From Wenjunlia vitaminophila DSM 41686 (lineage in GTDB: Bacteria > Actinomycetota > Actinomycetes > Streptomycetales > Streptomycetaceae): a stretch of DNA of 64,000 bases. This document shows positions 26,864 to 36,025 of the stretch, piece after piece. Under the pieces are notes generated by a model. That model did no database searches and had not been told where the DNA came from. It saw nothing but the letters and a program-made list of their open reading frames with translations. A program made the translations under genes and the position numbers. Numbering within the stretch: the stretch's first letter is position 1; the number at the start of each line of letters is the position of its first letter. The stretch spans positions 1-64,000 of the forward strand of contig NZ_KB904636.1 of assembly GCF_000380165.1 (NCBI RefSeq). The letters run 5' to 3'.

Positions 26864-29800
26864 TCAGTCCCTTGCGTCAGGTGCCTTCCCGCCGTGGACG
26901 GCGCGGTAATCGGGCGATGGGTTCTGCCCGCCGTCGACCCCGCCGAGTACGGTCCCGCGGTCTACGAGCCGGACCGCGTCCGGCCCGGCACCGGGCTGCT
27001 CAGCGGTCACCGCGAGAGCAATCGTGTTGGTCCCGCGGGCCTTGAGGAAGCCGGACGGGATGACGAACTCGTTCTGCGGGCCGACGTTGTTGACGTACTG
27101 TCCGGTGTTCCAGCCGTTGACGAAGATTTGGACGCGGTACTTCGCCGCACGTCCGGACGCGTCCTCGATTCGCAGGCCGACGGCGGTGTCGGTGTCGCGG
27201 GCCAGGTTCAGGTCGACGCTGGTGGTGTACCAGCGCACGCCCGGACGGTCGCTCTTCAGCGAGGTGGTCGTGGCCCACGCGGCGGTGGGGGCGCCCGGCA
27301 GGTGCCAGCCCTGCCGTTCGCCGTGCAGACCGCCGTTGTTGTAGAGGCCGCGCACGGGATCGACCGGGTTGGGGCCGCCGGCCGCACCCTGTATTCGCCA
27401 TGCGACCTCGCCGGAGCCGGGCACACTCACGTCGGCCAGGCCCCGGCCGCCCTTGGAGCGTCCGTCGGCGGACCAGTCCTCGTACTGGCCCATGTTGCGG
27501 ACCAGGACGGCGAGCACGGCGGGCTTGCCGGGTTCGGTCACGCCGGCCGGGACGGTGTGGGTGGCGGCGCCGTCGCCTTGGGCGCCGAGGTAGGTGCCGT
27601 TGAGCCACACCAGTGCGTTGCCGGCGGTGCCGGTGCGGGCGGTGACCGTCACCGTGCTGCTTGCCGTCGTGGGTGTGTAGTGGCCGCGGTACCAGGTGTC
27701 GCCCTCGTGGAAGCCGTACTCGTCGGTGTCGAGGACCACGCCCGAGGCCGTGCCCGGACCGTGCGAGGGATTGTCGGCCGTGGTGCGGTCGGCCTTCGTC
27801 CAGCCCGAGTCGTCGAAGCCGGGTATGCGTTCGGGGTCGGACGCGGCCGTCTTCCAGGACGTGATCGTGGGCGTGGCTGGGGCGTTCGGCCGGGGCAGGG
27901 AGGCCACCAGGGCGCCGGCTGCGTCGCGCTGGGCGGAGACATTGCGGCCGTTCCAGGTGAGCACGGTGATGTTGCGCGGTGCGAAGACCCGTACCTGGAC
28001 GGCGTCGGTGGTGTCACCGGTCAGGTCGAGCCGGGCGCCGGTGATGCGGGCGGTGCGGGCGAGGTCGGGCCCCGTCACCAGGACCTTGTCCGCGCCGGTG
28101 TCCAGCTGCCAGGTGGTGGCCACCGCGTCGCGGTCGGTGAGCAGGACGGTCAGGTCGTGGCCGTCGCCGCTGATGCGCACGGTGGCGGTGCCGCCGTGGG
28201 TGTAGTTGAGCCGCAGGTCGCCGCGGGCTGCGTCCCAGGTCGTGGTGACGGGAGCGCCGTCCAGCTGGGTGACCTTCGGCTCGGAGGAGTAGCGCAGCAC
28301 GGTCTCGCCGTCTTCGCTCCTGGTGCCGTCGAGCACCAGCAGGTCGCTGCCCGCCGAGAGCTGGGTGAGCACCTGCGAGGTGGAGTACACCAGCCGATGC
28401 GGGCCGAAGGCCCAGTCGGCGACGAGGGCCTTGGCGTCGCGTCCGTCCAGGGTGATGGCGGTGCCGGGCTGTTGGGGGACGCGCGGGTAGGCGGTGGCGG
28501 AGGGCGGTGGTGCGGGCGGGTCGGTGGGGGTGGTGTCGATGGCGTCGACGGAGACGAAGGTGCCCTGGGAGGCCGGGTCGCCCTTCTTGCCCGTGACGAC
28601 GATCTTCAGGGTGTGCTGGCCCGGGCCGAGGTCGTTTGCCTCGTACTTGACCTGCTGGTAGGCCACGGAGAAGGAGTAGCTGTCGACGGTGGCCTTTTTG
28701 ACGCCGTCGATGTAGACGTCGGCGGTGCCGTGGTTGACCGAGTCCGGCCCGATCCAGCGCACCACTGGTCCGTCGAAGGTGACCTCCAGGCTGTCGCCGG
28801 CCTGGTCGGAGAAGGTCTCGTCGTCCTTGTGGTCGCCGCTGGTCCAGGCCTGGCCGGCGGCGTGCTGCCAGGAGCCTGTGTACGTGAGGGCGTCCGTGTC
28901 GGAGTCGTTCCAGCGGTAGGAGGGGGCTCCTTCGACCGGGCCGGGCACAGTGCCGAGGTCCAGCGGGAAGCTCACCTCGCTGGTCGAGGTGTCGTTGCTG
29001 TCGGCGTGGCGCAGGGTGATCAGCCGGGCGCCGTGCCCGGAGACGGAGGAGGCGGCTGCGTCCTCGGCGGACAGCCGTTGCCCGATGGCGACCTTCCCTC
29101 CGGTGGCGGTGACTGGGGGTGCGGTGACCGCGCGTGCGGAGGAGAGCGGGGTGACGGCCTGCTGGAGGTAGCCGAACTCCTTCTGCACCGCCAGCTTCGG
29201 GGTGATCCGCCGGTCTTCGGAGATCGCGGCGCCGTAGTCGTAGGAGGTGAAACCGGAGCCGGGGTCCCCGGTCCAGCCCCAGTTGGTGCCGCCGTACTCC
29301 ATGTAGTAGTTGAACATGGTGACGCCGTTGGCCAGGTTGTTCACCGCGAACTGCCGGGTGAACGCCGGGTCGGCGAACTTTGCGCACTCGCTGGTCTGGA
29401 AGTCCCGTCCCCAGGCGGTGAACGCGCCGCCTTGACCCTCCGCGATGAACACGGGCGTGTTCGGCGAGTACGAGCGGATACGGGACTCGAAGTTGCTGAG
29501 CCGCCCGCGGTTTCCCTTGCAGTCGAAGCCGAGGGGGTAGGTGTCGAAGGCGTACAGGTCGAGCTTGGAACCTCCGGGCTTGCCGGGCACGTTCCAACCG
29601 TGCCCGTCTCCGTAGTCGTTGTGGAACAGCGGCACGGTGATGCCGTCGTCCCGTACGGCGGCCTGGAGTTTCTCGATGTAGTCGATCTGTTTGGCAGAGT
29701 TGCCGATCTGCTCGTTCTCGACCTGGTAGGCGATGACGCTGCCTCCGCCGTCGGTGATCTGGTGCCGGGCGATGATGTTGTTGACGGTGTTCAGCCACTC

Positions 29801-30394
29801 CAGGTCCGCGGCCAGGTTCTGCGGGTCGGAGGTGCGCGAGTCGCCGCCGTAGGTGGTGGTGTACGGCGGCAGGCCCCCCATGGACGTCTCTGCGTTGATG
29901 TACGGGCCTGGGCGGGCAATGACGTACAGGCCCTCCTGCTCGGCCATCGTGAGCAGGCGGTCGACGTCGCGGACGCCGGTGAAGTCATAGGAGCCCGGCT
30001 TGCTGGAGTGGTAGCCCCAGAAGAAGTACAGCGAGACGGCGTTGAAGCCGGATGCCTTCATCTTCTGCAGGACGTCCTGCCACTGGTCGGGGCTGGGCAG
30101 TCGCCAGTAGTGGAACTCACCGGACCAGACGTTGAGTCGCTTGTCGTCGATCTTCAGGGAGTCAGCGTCCCAGGTGACCTCGTGTGGCTGGCCGTCGTTG
30201 CCAGCGAAGACCGGGGCGTGCTGTGCGACGGCGGGTGGCTGGGCTGGGGGTGCGGCTTCAGATCCAGCCGCCGTGATGGCGGTCGCGACCAGCGCCAGTG
30301 CGAGTCCGGCTGACAGACGGCGAACGGCCCGCCTTCGGGGCCGTTCGGGAAGGGGATGTGGGCTCGTGCCGTGCATGCCCGGGTCGTGAGTCAT
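26864..30394 (-). CDS. Secreted multidomain GH35 beta-galactosidase
   Basis: About 1176 residues. ATG 30394 follows GGAAGG. The N-terminus RPRRRAVRRLSAGLALALVA is a signal with paired arginines (Sec, possibly Tat), cleaved near SEA-APP (about 47). The GH35 barrel (about 75-420) includes VIARPGPYINAETSMGGLPP, the acid/base Glu228 in AYQVENEQIG and the nucleophile Glu319 in VFIAEGQGG. Beta-galactosidase domain 2 and 3 regions follow, and the C-terminal jelly rolls carry the YRGHY and WYTTSVDL motifs of the domain 4/5 type. It probably releases galactose from polymers outside the cell. It stands alone between a terminator and a long upstream region with a DasR-like site. It is a different subfamily from the intracellular GH35 at 7255-9024. 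Confidence 0.9.
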   Translation of the reverse strand: MTHDPGMHGTSPHPLPERPRRRAVRRLSAGLALALVATAITAAGSEAAPPAQPPAVAQHAPVFAGNDGQPHEVTWDADSLKIDDKRLNVWSGEFHYWRLPSPDQWQDVLQKMKASGFNAVSLYFFWGYHSSKPGSYDFTGVRDVDRLLTMAEQEGLYVIARPGPYINAETSMGGLPPYTTTYGGDSRTSDPQNLAADLEWLNTVNNIIARHQITDGGGSVIAYQVENEQIGNSAKQIDYIEKLQAAVRDDGITVPLFHNDYGDGHGWNVPGKPGGSKLDLYAFDTYPLGFDCKGNRGRLSNFESRIRSYSPNTPVFIAEGQGGAFTAWGRDFQTSECAKFADPAFTRQFAVNNLANGVTMFNYYMEYGGTNWGWTGDPGSGFTSYDYGAAISEDRRITPKLAVQKEFGYLQQAVTPLSSARAVTAPPVTATGGKVAIGQRLSAEDAAASSVSGHGARLITLRHADSNDTSTSEVSFPLDLGTVPGPVEGAPSYRWNDSDTDALTYTGSWQHAAGQAWTSGDHKDDETFSDQAGDSLEVTFDGPVVRWIGPDSVNHGTADVYIDGVKKATVDSYSFSVAYQQVKYEANDLGPGQHTLKIVVTGKKGDPASQGTFVSVDAIDTTPTDPPAPPPSATAYPRVPQQPGTAITLDGRDAKALVADWAFGPHRLVYSTSQVLTQLSAGSDLLVLDGTRSEDGETVLRYSSEPKVTQLDGAPVTTTWDAARGDLRLNYTHGGTATVRISGDGHDLTVLLTDRDAVATTWQLDTGADKVLVTGPDLARTARITGARLDLTGDTTDAVQVRVFAPRNITVLTWNGRNVSAQRDAAGALVASLPRPNAPATPTITSWKTAASDPERIPGFDDSGWTKADRTTADNPSHGPGTASGVVLDTDEYGFHEGDTWYRGHYTPTTASSTVTVTARTGTAGNALVWLNGTYLGAQGDGAATHTVPAGVTEPGKPAVLAVLVRNMGQYEDWSADGRSKGGRGLADVSVPGSGEVAWRIQGAAGGPNPVDPVRGLYNNGGLHGERQGWHLPGAPTAAWATTTSLKSDRPGVRWYTTSVDLNLARDTDTAVGLRIEDASGRAAKYRVQIFVNGWNTGQYVNNVGPQNEFVIPSGFLKARGTNTIALAVTAEQPGAGPDAVRLVDRGTVLGGVDGGQNPSPDYRAVHGGKAPDARD

Positions 30395-31089
30395 CGATGG
30401 CCTTCCGACGGGTTGGGGATGCGAAGGGGGGCTGCGCGGTGCAGCGCGGCGTTGTCGCGCCTCTTGCACGGCCAGGGTCTACGGATTCGCGGTGTCGAGG
30501 TCGCGCGGTACTGCCGCCGGGCCGGGTACGGCTGGGCGTGATCGACGTCGCCCGTTCGGGCGGGCGGCGGAGCGGTCGTACGGGGTGGGGTCCTCGGACG
30601 TCGATAAACGGTAGGGAGCCGCTTCTTCGCGGTCAAGCACGGGAACCAGCAAACAACAAATTCCCACAGTGCAGAACGCGTTGACCTCGGTGGCTCCGGC
30701 AGTGAGACCAGGATGTTGGCCTGAGCTGGTGGTCTAGACAACATGTTCTGTTGTGTGCAACTGTGGTGATCGGGCCACCACTCGTTCAGAACTGTCCGTC
30801 AACCAGACAGAGATCTACAGGGTTCGACGCACTGCCGGATCATGCAGCGCCCGTTCCGGCGGGCGGCCGTCATCGGATCTTGCCGTGCCGTCCTTCCCGT
30901 TCAGCTCGGCCAAAGTGCCGGCGACCGCCCGCTGGTGAACGGCACTGGCGCATCCGGGGTCTTGGGGCGCACGTCGTCCAGGAACCGTCGCATGCCTGTG
31001 GGGCGCGGGGTGCGGCGGCGGTGTGTCCGGTGGGGTCCTGAGCCGGTGGTGGCGTCGTTGCGTATCGCGTCGGGGGACGTAAAGGGCGG
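30395..31089. other. Long upstream region of secreted GH35, no supported gene
   Basis: Nearly 700 bp between the GH35 start and arsC stop. I recognise only the regulatory palindromes near 30729-30754. Open frames on both strands look like composition artefacts. Confidence 0.45.
30729..30754. promoter_or_regulatory. Candidate DasR (dre) site with overlapping inverted repeat
   Basis: TGGTCTAGACAAC (30730-30742) differs at one of 13 positions from the TGGTCTAGACCAC core of the DasR-responsive element known in Streptomyces. Overlapping it is ACAAC-N7-GTTGT (30738-30754). It lies about 340 bp upstream of the secreted GH35 gene, far for a simple operator, so function is unproven. Confidence 0.4.
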
Positions 31090-31509
31090 TCACGTTCCCC
31101 GCGTGGCGTAGATCTCGGCGATGAGGGCCTCAACCCGGGTTCTGATCTGGTCGCGGATGGGGCGGACGGCCTCGACGCCCTTGCCTGCGGGATCGTCGAG
31201 GTTCCAGTCGAGGTAGTGCTTGCCGGGGAAGACGGGGCAGGCGTCGCCGCAGCCCATGGTGATGACGTAGTCGGATTCCTGGACGGCCTCGGGGGTGAGC
31301 ACCGTGGGTGTGGCGCCGGTGATGTCGACGCCGACCTCACGCATGGCCTCGATGGCGGCCGGGTTGACCTGGTCGGCGGGCAGGGAGCCGGCGGAGCGGA
31401 CCTTGATGCGGTCGCCCGCGAGGTGGGAGAGGAAGCCGGCGGCCATCTGGGAACGGCCCGCGTTGTGGACGCAGACGAACAGCACGGAGGCGAGTGGGGC
31501 AGCGGGCAT
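31090..31509 (-). CDS. arsC: Arsenate reductase, thioredoxin-coupled ArsC
   Basis: A 139-residue low-molecular-weight-phosphatase-fold arsenate reductase. It reduces As(V) to As(III) for export. The P-loop CVHNAGRS places the nucleophile at Cys13 and Arg at 19. Two further cysteines in MGCGDACPVFPGKHYLDW (Cys87 and Cys91) fit the thioredoxin- or mycothiol-linked class. ATG 31509 follows GAAGGAAAG; the longer frame to 31551 adds a non-conserved tail. It is transcribed divergently from the arsR-acr3-flavoprotein operon, and the 92-bp shared gap holds an inverted repeat at 31582-31597. Confidence 0.9.
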   Translation of the reverse strand: MPAAPLASVLFVCVHNAGRSQMAAGFLSHLAGDRIKVRSAGSLPADQVNPAAIEAMREVGVDITGATPTVLTPEAVQESDYVITMGCGDACPVFPGKHYLDWNLDDPAGKGVEAVRPIRDQIRTRVEALIAEIYATRGT

Positions 31510-31581
31510 GGGGCTTTCCTTCGCAGCGGGACGGCGAGCGCACAGGGCCACAGGTCAGTCGTGACTGGCGTCAGCGCCCAG

Positions 31582-31597
31582 TGATATGAAAATATCA
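31582..31597. promoter_or_regulatory. Candidate ArsR operator between arsC and arsR
   Basis: The perfect inverted repeat TGATAT-GAAA-ATATCA sits 5 bp before the arsR start and 73 bp from arsC. It is the typical size and AT-richness of ArsR/SmtB operators and could control both directions. Confidence 0.6.
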
Positions 31598-31601
31598 GTT
31601 T

Positions 31602-31916
31602 ATGCTGACGTCAGTCGACACTGAGTTGATGCGGGTGCTGGCCGACCCGCTCAGGTTGAAGATCGTGACCCTGCTGGCCCGCGAGATCCTGTGCACCACG
31701 CATCTGGTGGAGGAGACCGGCGCGAAGCAGACCAACCTCTCCAACCACCTGAAGGTCCTGCGTGAGGCCGGGGTCGTCGAAACCGAGCCGTGCGGGCGCT
31801 TCACCTATTACCGGCTCCGCCCGGACGTCATCGCCTCCCTCGCGGGCCGGTTCGCCGAGCTCGCCGAGACCGCCCAGGTCACCGCCGCCACCGATACCAA
31901 GAGGACCTGTCCGTGA
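31602..31916 (+). CDS. arsR: ArsR-family regulator (first copy)
   Basis: A 104-residue winged-helix repressor. The fold is nearly the whole protein: ADPLRLKIVTLLAREILCTT, recognition helix TGAKQTNLSNHLKVLREAG, and beta wing ETEPCGRFTYYRLRPD. Cys residues at ILCTTHL and EPCGRF are candidate arsenite ligands, unlike the CVCD motif of the third copy. ATG 31602 directly follows the inverted repeat and lacks a Shine-Dalgarno sequence, so the message may be leaderless. The stop overlaps the GTG of acr3, so repressor and pump are co-translated. Confidence 0.88.
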   Translation: MLTSVDTELMRVLADPLRLKIVTLLAREILCTTHLVEETGAKQTNLSNHLKVLREAGVVETEPCGRFTYYRLRPDVIASLAGRFAELAETAQVTAATDTKRTCP

Positions 31917-33004
31917 CCAGTGTCGAAGCACCCGCGGAGCCCGAAGGTGGCTCCGTCGTCGGCAAGCTCTCCACCCTGGACCGCTACCTCGCCGTGTGGA
32001 TCCTCGCCGCGATGGCCGCCGGGCTCGGCCTCGGCCGGGCGATCCCCGGCCTCAACGACGCCCTCGCCGCGGTGGAGATCGGCGGCGTCTCCCTGCCGAT
32101 CGCCCTCGGTCTGCTGGTGATGATGTACCCGGTGCTGGCCAAGGTCCGCTACGACAAACTGGACGCCGTCACCGGCGACCGACGACTCATGGCGTCCTCG
32201 CTGGTCCTCAACTGGGCCCTGGGGCCCGCGGTGATGTTCACGCTGGCCTGGGTCTTCCTGTCGGACCTGCCGGAGTACCGCACCGGTTTGATCATCGTCG
32301 GTCTGGCCCGCTGCATCGCCATGGTCATCATCTGGAACGACCTCGCGTGCGGCGACCGGGAGGCAACTGCCGTCCTGGTCGCGTTGAACTCCGTCTTCCA
32401 GGTCCTGGCCTTCGGCCTGCTCGGCTGGTTCTACCTGGAGTTGCTGCCCGGGTGGCTCGGCCTGGGCGAGGGCGAGCACCTGGACGTCTCCGTGGGGAAG
32501 ATCGCCCTGAACGTGCTGGTCTTCCTCGGGGTCCCGCTCCTGGCGGGCTTCCTCACCCGCCGCGTCGGGGAACGCCGGCTCGGCCGCGAGAGGTACGAGC
32601 AGAACTTCCTGCCGAGCATCGGCCCCTGGGCGCTGTACGGGCTGCTGTTCACCATCGTCGTCCTGTTCGCCCTGCAAGGGGACACCATCACCGCGCAGCC
32701 GCTGGACGTCGCCCGTATCGCGGTGCCCCTGCTGGTGTACTTCGCGCTGATGTGGTTCGGCTCCTTCGCCCTCGGCAGGGCCATCGGCCTGCCCTACGAC
32801 CGCACCGTCACCCTCGCCTTCACCGCGGCCGGCAACAACTTCGAGCTGGCCATCGCGGTGGCCATCGCCACATTCGGGGTGACCTCCGGACAGGCCCTGT
32901 CCGGCGTCGTCGGCCCGCTCATCGAGGTCCCGGTGCTGGTGGGCCTGGTGTACGTCTCGCTGGCCTGGCGTCGGCGGTTCCCGGTCACGCGGCTGGGTTC
33001 GTGA
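31913..33004 (+). CDS. acr3: ACR3-family arsenite efflux permease
   Basis: A 363-residue membrane carrier that exports As(OH)3. The GTG at 31913 overlaps the arsR stop; an in-frame upstream ATG lies inside arsR and is not needed. About ten transmembrane helices are visible, beginning LDRYLAVWILAAMAAGLGLG. The family motif around LARCIAMVIIWNDLACGDRE contains the essential conserved Cys, and TLAFTAAGNNFELAIAVAIA matches the helix-9 signature. The start of the flavoprotein overlaps its stop. It is the pump of the island. Confidence 0.92.
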   Translation: MTSVEAPAEPEGGSVVGKLSTLDRYLAVWILAAMAAGLGLGRAIPGLNDALAAVEIGGVSLPIALGLLVMMYPVLAKVRYDKLDAVTGDRRLMASSLVLNWALGPAVMFTLAWVFLSDLPEYRTGLIIVGLARCIAMVIIWNDLACGDREATAVLVALNSVFQVLAFGLLGWFYLELLPGWLGLGEGEHLDVSVGKIALNVLVFLGVPLLAGFLTRRVGERRLGRERYEQNFLPSIGPWALYGLLFTIVVLFALQGDTITAQPLDVARIAVPLLVYFALMWFGSFALGRAIGLPYDRTVTLAFTAAGNNFELAIAVAIATFGVTSGQALSGVVGPLIEVPVLVGLVYVSLAWRRRFPVTRLGS

Positions 33005-34077
33005 TGGCCCGCGTGGACGTGGTGGTGATCGGTGGCGGCCAGGCCGGGTTCGCCGCCGGCTACCACCTGCGCCGCCAGAAAGTGGACTTCGTCATCCTCG
33101 ACGACCAGGCCACCCCCGGCGGGGCCTGGCAGCACACCTGGGACTCCCTGCACCTGTTCTCCCCGGCGGCCCACTCCTCCCTGCCCGGCCGTCCCATGCC
33201 CGCCCAGCCGGGACAGACGTACCCGGACGCCCGCCACGTGGTGGCCTACCTCACCGACTACGACCAACGCTACGACCTGCCCGTGCGCCGCGGCGTCCGG
33301 GTGAGGGCCGTCCGCGGCGACGGTGACCGGCTCCGGGTCGAAACCGACTCCGGTGACTGGCGGGCGCGGGCGGTCATCAGCGCCACCGGCACCTGGTCCC
33401 GTCCCTTCCTCCCTGCCGTACCCGGACGCGACACCTTCACCGGACGCCAACTGCACACCGTGGGCTACCGGCGCCCAGCCGACTTCGCCGGGCAGCGCGT
33501 CACCGTCGTCGGCGGCGGCAACTCCGCCGCGCAGATCGCCGCCGACCTGCTCCTCGACGGTGTCGAGGTGACGTGGGTGACCCAGCACCCGCCGCGTTTC
33601 CTGGCCGACGACGTCGACGGCCGGGCCCTGTTCGCCATCGCCACCGCCCGCCGCCGCGCCCTCGACGAGGGCCGCACCGACGCCGGTGGGGTGGCCCCGC
33701 TCGGCGACATCGTCGCCGTCCCTCCGGTACGCGCGGCCCGGGACTCCGGAAAACTGGTGGCCAGGCCGATGTTCACCCGACTCACCGCGACCGGGATCGA
33801 GTGGGCCGACGGCACCCGGGCCGACGCGGACGCGGTCATCTGGTGCACCGGCTTCCGCCCCGCCCTGGCTCACCTCGCCCCACTCGCCCTGCGCGGCCCG
33901 CAGCGGCACATCCCCACCGACGGCACCCGCGCGATCGGCGAGCCACGGCTGCACCTCCTCGGCTACGGCGACTGGACCGGCCCTGCCTCTGCCACCCTGA
34001 TCGGCGTCGGCCGGCCGGCCCGGGACGCCACCGCACAGATCACACGACTGCTGCGCGAAGGTGTGTCCCACACCTGA
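33004..34077 (+). CDS. ArsO-like flavin-dependent monooxygenase
   Basis: A 357-residue FAD/NADPH oxidoreductase of the flavin monooxygenase type found in ars operons (ArsO-like). VVIGGGQAGFAAGYHL (about 5-20) binds FAD, and VTVVGGGNSAAQIAADLLLD (about 165-184) binds NADPH. ATGTWSRPFLPAVPG between them and WCTGFRPAL near residue 283 are typical. The start is ATG 33004 (or the adjacent in-frame GTG 33001), overlapping the acr3 stop, so arsR-acr3-flavoprotein form one operon. The reaction in arsenic metabolism is not firmly established for this family. Confidence 0.85.
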   Translation: MARVDVVVIGGGQAGFAAGYHLRRQKVDFVILDDQATPGGAWQHTWDSLHLFSPAAHSSLPGRPMPAQPGQTYPDARHVVAYLTDYDQRYDLPVRRGVRVRAVRGDGDRLRVETDSGDWRARAVISATGTWSRPFLPAVPGRDTFTGRQLHTVGYRRPADFAGQRVTVVGGGNSAAQIAADLLLDGVEVTWVTQHPPRFLADDVDGRALFAIATARRRALDEGRTDAGGVAPLGDIVAVPPVRAARDSGKLVARPMFTRLTATGIEWADGTRADADAVIWCTGFRPALAHLAPLALRGPQRHIPTDGTRAIGEPRLHLLGYGDWTGPASATLIGVGRPARDATAQITRLLREGVSHT

Positions 34078-34149
34078 CCTGGGTGTGCTACTCGCCGGGC
34101 CAAAGGTAGGGCCAGACCACCACGGCGGCCCGTCGAGGACGTGCCCGTG

Positions 34150-34385
34150 GCGGCACGCACCAACGGCTCGGCTCGGTCGCAGATATCGCACACCCCTCCG
34201 GTCTGGTGCCTGGGCCGCGGCGGAGAACAGCCTGAGCCGGACGGGGTCGCCCAGCGCCCTGAACGCCCGCGGCTGTCTGCGCCTCCTCGGCGGTGAACGG
34301 CCGCTTTGTCAGCGACGGGCCGCCACGGCTCCGCGGAAGGACCGGAGGTGGGTTCCAGCAGCGGCAGCATCCCCAGCATTCGGCA
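34150..34385 (-). pseudogene. arsR remnant, multiply frameshifted
   Basis: Minus-strand pieces match the intact third ArsR (39297-39656) in order but not frame: LLEPTSG, then TKRPFTAEEAQTAA (compare TERPFTAVEAERAA), then in another frame AFRALGDPVRLRLFSAAA (compare MFKALGDPVRLRLFTAVA). The recognition helix is lost. It lies between two flavoprotein genes that converge here. Confidence 0.6.
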
Positions 34386-34431
34386 CGTCTCGGTACGTGT
34401 GTCGAAACCAGAGGTGTGGGTTCGTTGCCGT

Positions 34432-35490
34432 TCAGATGCGGGACACGTGAGAGGCCAGGTGTCGGGCCACGCGTGCGGCGTCCCGGCCGACTCCGCGCAG
34501 GGAGTTGGAGGAGGGGCTGCGCTGCCACTCCAGCCCGACGAACGCCAGACCAGGGTGGATTCGTGAGATTCCGTCACGGTGCAGCGGACGGCCTGCCGCG
34601 TCCACAGCGCCGAGGTTCGCCAGATACGGCAGGTCCGGGCGGTAGCCGGTGGCCAGGAGGATCGTGTCCACTTCCCGCGCGCTCCCGTCCGGCCAGGTCA
34701 CCTTGTGGTCCTCCACGGCCGCGAACACCTCTCGTCGGTCCGGAGCCCCGGCGGCGAGCGCGGCGCGGTAGCGGCCGTCGTCGAAGACGGGTTGGGTCGG
34801 CACGGCCCGGACGAAGCGGCCCAGGGGCGCGGTGTCGATTCCGGTCCACTTCAGCCAGAAGTGCAGGTCGCGACCGAAGGTGCGCTGCCGGAGGAACCTC
34901 ACCGGGCGGCGGGTGGCCAGGGTCACCTGCGCCACGGTGGCGAGCTCGGTGGCAATCTGCACCGCGGAGTTCCCCGCCCCCACCACCACGACCCGCTGCC
35001 CGACGAACGGCTCGGGGTTGCGGTATCCGGCAGCGTGCAGGACCTGACCGGAGAACCGGTCCAGGCCAGGCAGGTCCGGCCGGTAGGGGCAGCCGAAGGT
35101 GCCGGACGCCGCGACCACCGCCCTGGCCACCAACGTCCCCCCGCCGTCCAGGTCCACGGCGAACCCCGCCCCGTCCGCGCGCACAGCCGTCACGCGACTG
35201 CGGGTACGGACGTCGGCATCCAGGTGGGCGGCATAGGCAGTCAGGTAGGCGACGACCTCGTCGCGGCGCGGGTACCGGTCCAGGTCGCCGCCGGTGAAAC
35301 GCATACCGGGCAGGCCACTGTAACGGGCCGGCGAGAACAGAGTGAGACTGTCGTAGTACTGCGGCCAGGAGCCGGCCGCCCGCTCGGAGGCCTCCAGCAC
35401 CACCGGCCGCAGCCCCCGCCGCATCAGAGCGTGTGCCGTGGCCAGCCCGGACTGGCCACCCCCAACCACCACCACGTCAACGTCTCCCAT
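34432..35490 (-). CDS. ArsO-like flavin-dependent monooxygenase (second copy)
   Basis: A 352-residue homologue of the 33004-34077 product, on the opposite strand. FAD site VVVVGGGQSGLATAHALM, NADPH site VVVVGAGNSAVQIATEL, and late motif LLATGYRPDLPYL near residue 290. ATG 35490 follows AGGAGGGG. Immediately upstream is a long inverted repeat (35501-35538), so this gene has its own metal-responsive promoter rather than belonging to the acr3 operon. Sequence divergence from the first copy argues for separate acquisition rather than recent duplication. Confidence 0.82.
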   Translation of the reverse strand: MGDVDVVVVGGGQSGLATAHALMRRGLRPVVLEASERAAGSWPQYYDSLTLFSPARYSGLPGMRFTGGDLDRYPRRDEVVAYLTAYAAHLDADVRTRSRVTAVRADGAGFAVDLDGGGTLVARAVVAASGTFGCPYRPDLPGLDRFSGQVLHAAGYRNPEPFVGQRVVVVGAGNSAVQIATELATVAQVTLATRRPVRFLRQRTFGRDLHFWLKWTGIDTAPLGRFVRAVPTQPVFDDGRYRAALAAGAPDRREVFAAVEDHKVTWPDGSAREVDTILLATGYRPDLPYLANLGAVDAAGRPLHRDGISRIHPGLAFVGLEWQRSPSSNSLRGVGRDAARVARHLASHVSRI

Positions 35491-35500
35491 GAACCCCTCC

Positions 35501-35538
35501 TGATTAGATGAATCTCTATGTTGATATTCATCAAATCA
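35501..35538. promoter_or_regulatory. ArsR-type operator at second flavoprotein promoter
   Basis: Arms TGATTAGATGAAT (35501-35513) and ATTCATCAAATCA (35526-35538) pair at 12 of 13 positions around a 12-bp spacer. Nested inside is TTGAT-ATTC-ATCAA. It starts 10 bp upstream of the ATG on the minus strand. The left arm and spacer recur at 37080-37102. Confidence 0.65.
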
Positions 35539-36020
35539 GAGGAGTGGTGGCCACGCAAGGATTGACAGATGCCGAAATATCCCAGGGGCTGCAAGAAGTT
35601 GCCGACCCCGCCGAGTTGCCCGTGGTCGCGATCAGGAGCGGCCCTGTGGGCCGGCCACCCGGACCGCGGTCACTCGGGTCCACGGCAGCTACCTGCGGGC
35701 TCCGGCCGCGTCGAGCGGGCGGCGAACGTTCGCCGAGCAAGCGCAGGGGCTGACCCGCCGGCCCTTGGGCCTGACGCCAGGTCGGGAAGCCTCCAGCTTC
35801 CCCTCCCCACATGACTGCCGAGCGACCCGGGAACGGGCGCTCTTCTTCCTGTGCTCCCCGGCTTGTTCGCCGCGGTTGGCCTTGCAGCGCCGGTGCTACG
35901 CGGCATCCGGGACGCGCACCGCGGTGGGCCGAACCCGGCACCAGCCCACGGGCCACCGAGAATGCCGACCCGCCGCCGGGCCTTCCCGCCGCACACTTCA
36001 TCGTCTATCGTCGATCATCG
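35539..36020. other. Intergenic stretch in ars island
   Basis: About 480 bp. A plus-strand frame starting inside the operator (35508) encodes an 81-residue peptide of no recognised family. Otherwise nothing is seen until the palindrome at 35997-36025. Confidence 0.4.
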
Positions 36021-36025
36021 ATGAA
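35997..36025. promoter_or_regulatory. Inverted repeat over second arsR start
   Basis: TTCATCG (35997-36003) and CGATGAA (36019-36025) form an inverted repeat spanning the start codon at 36021, suited to autorepression. Confidence 0.45.

Noticed and set aside
26468-30313. A 1281-residue open frame on the plus strand
   Set aside because: It is antisense to the secreted GH35 gene, has low-complexity Gly/Val/Arg content and no domain. It is a by-product of G+C-rich codon use.
31762-33003. An upstream extension of the flavoprotein frame through arsR and acr3
   Set aside because: The extension reads Arg/Pro-rich nonsense in the wrong frame of acr3; the true start overlaps the acr3 stop at 33004.
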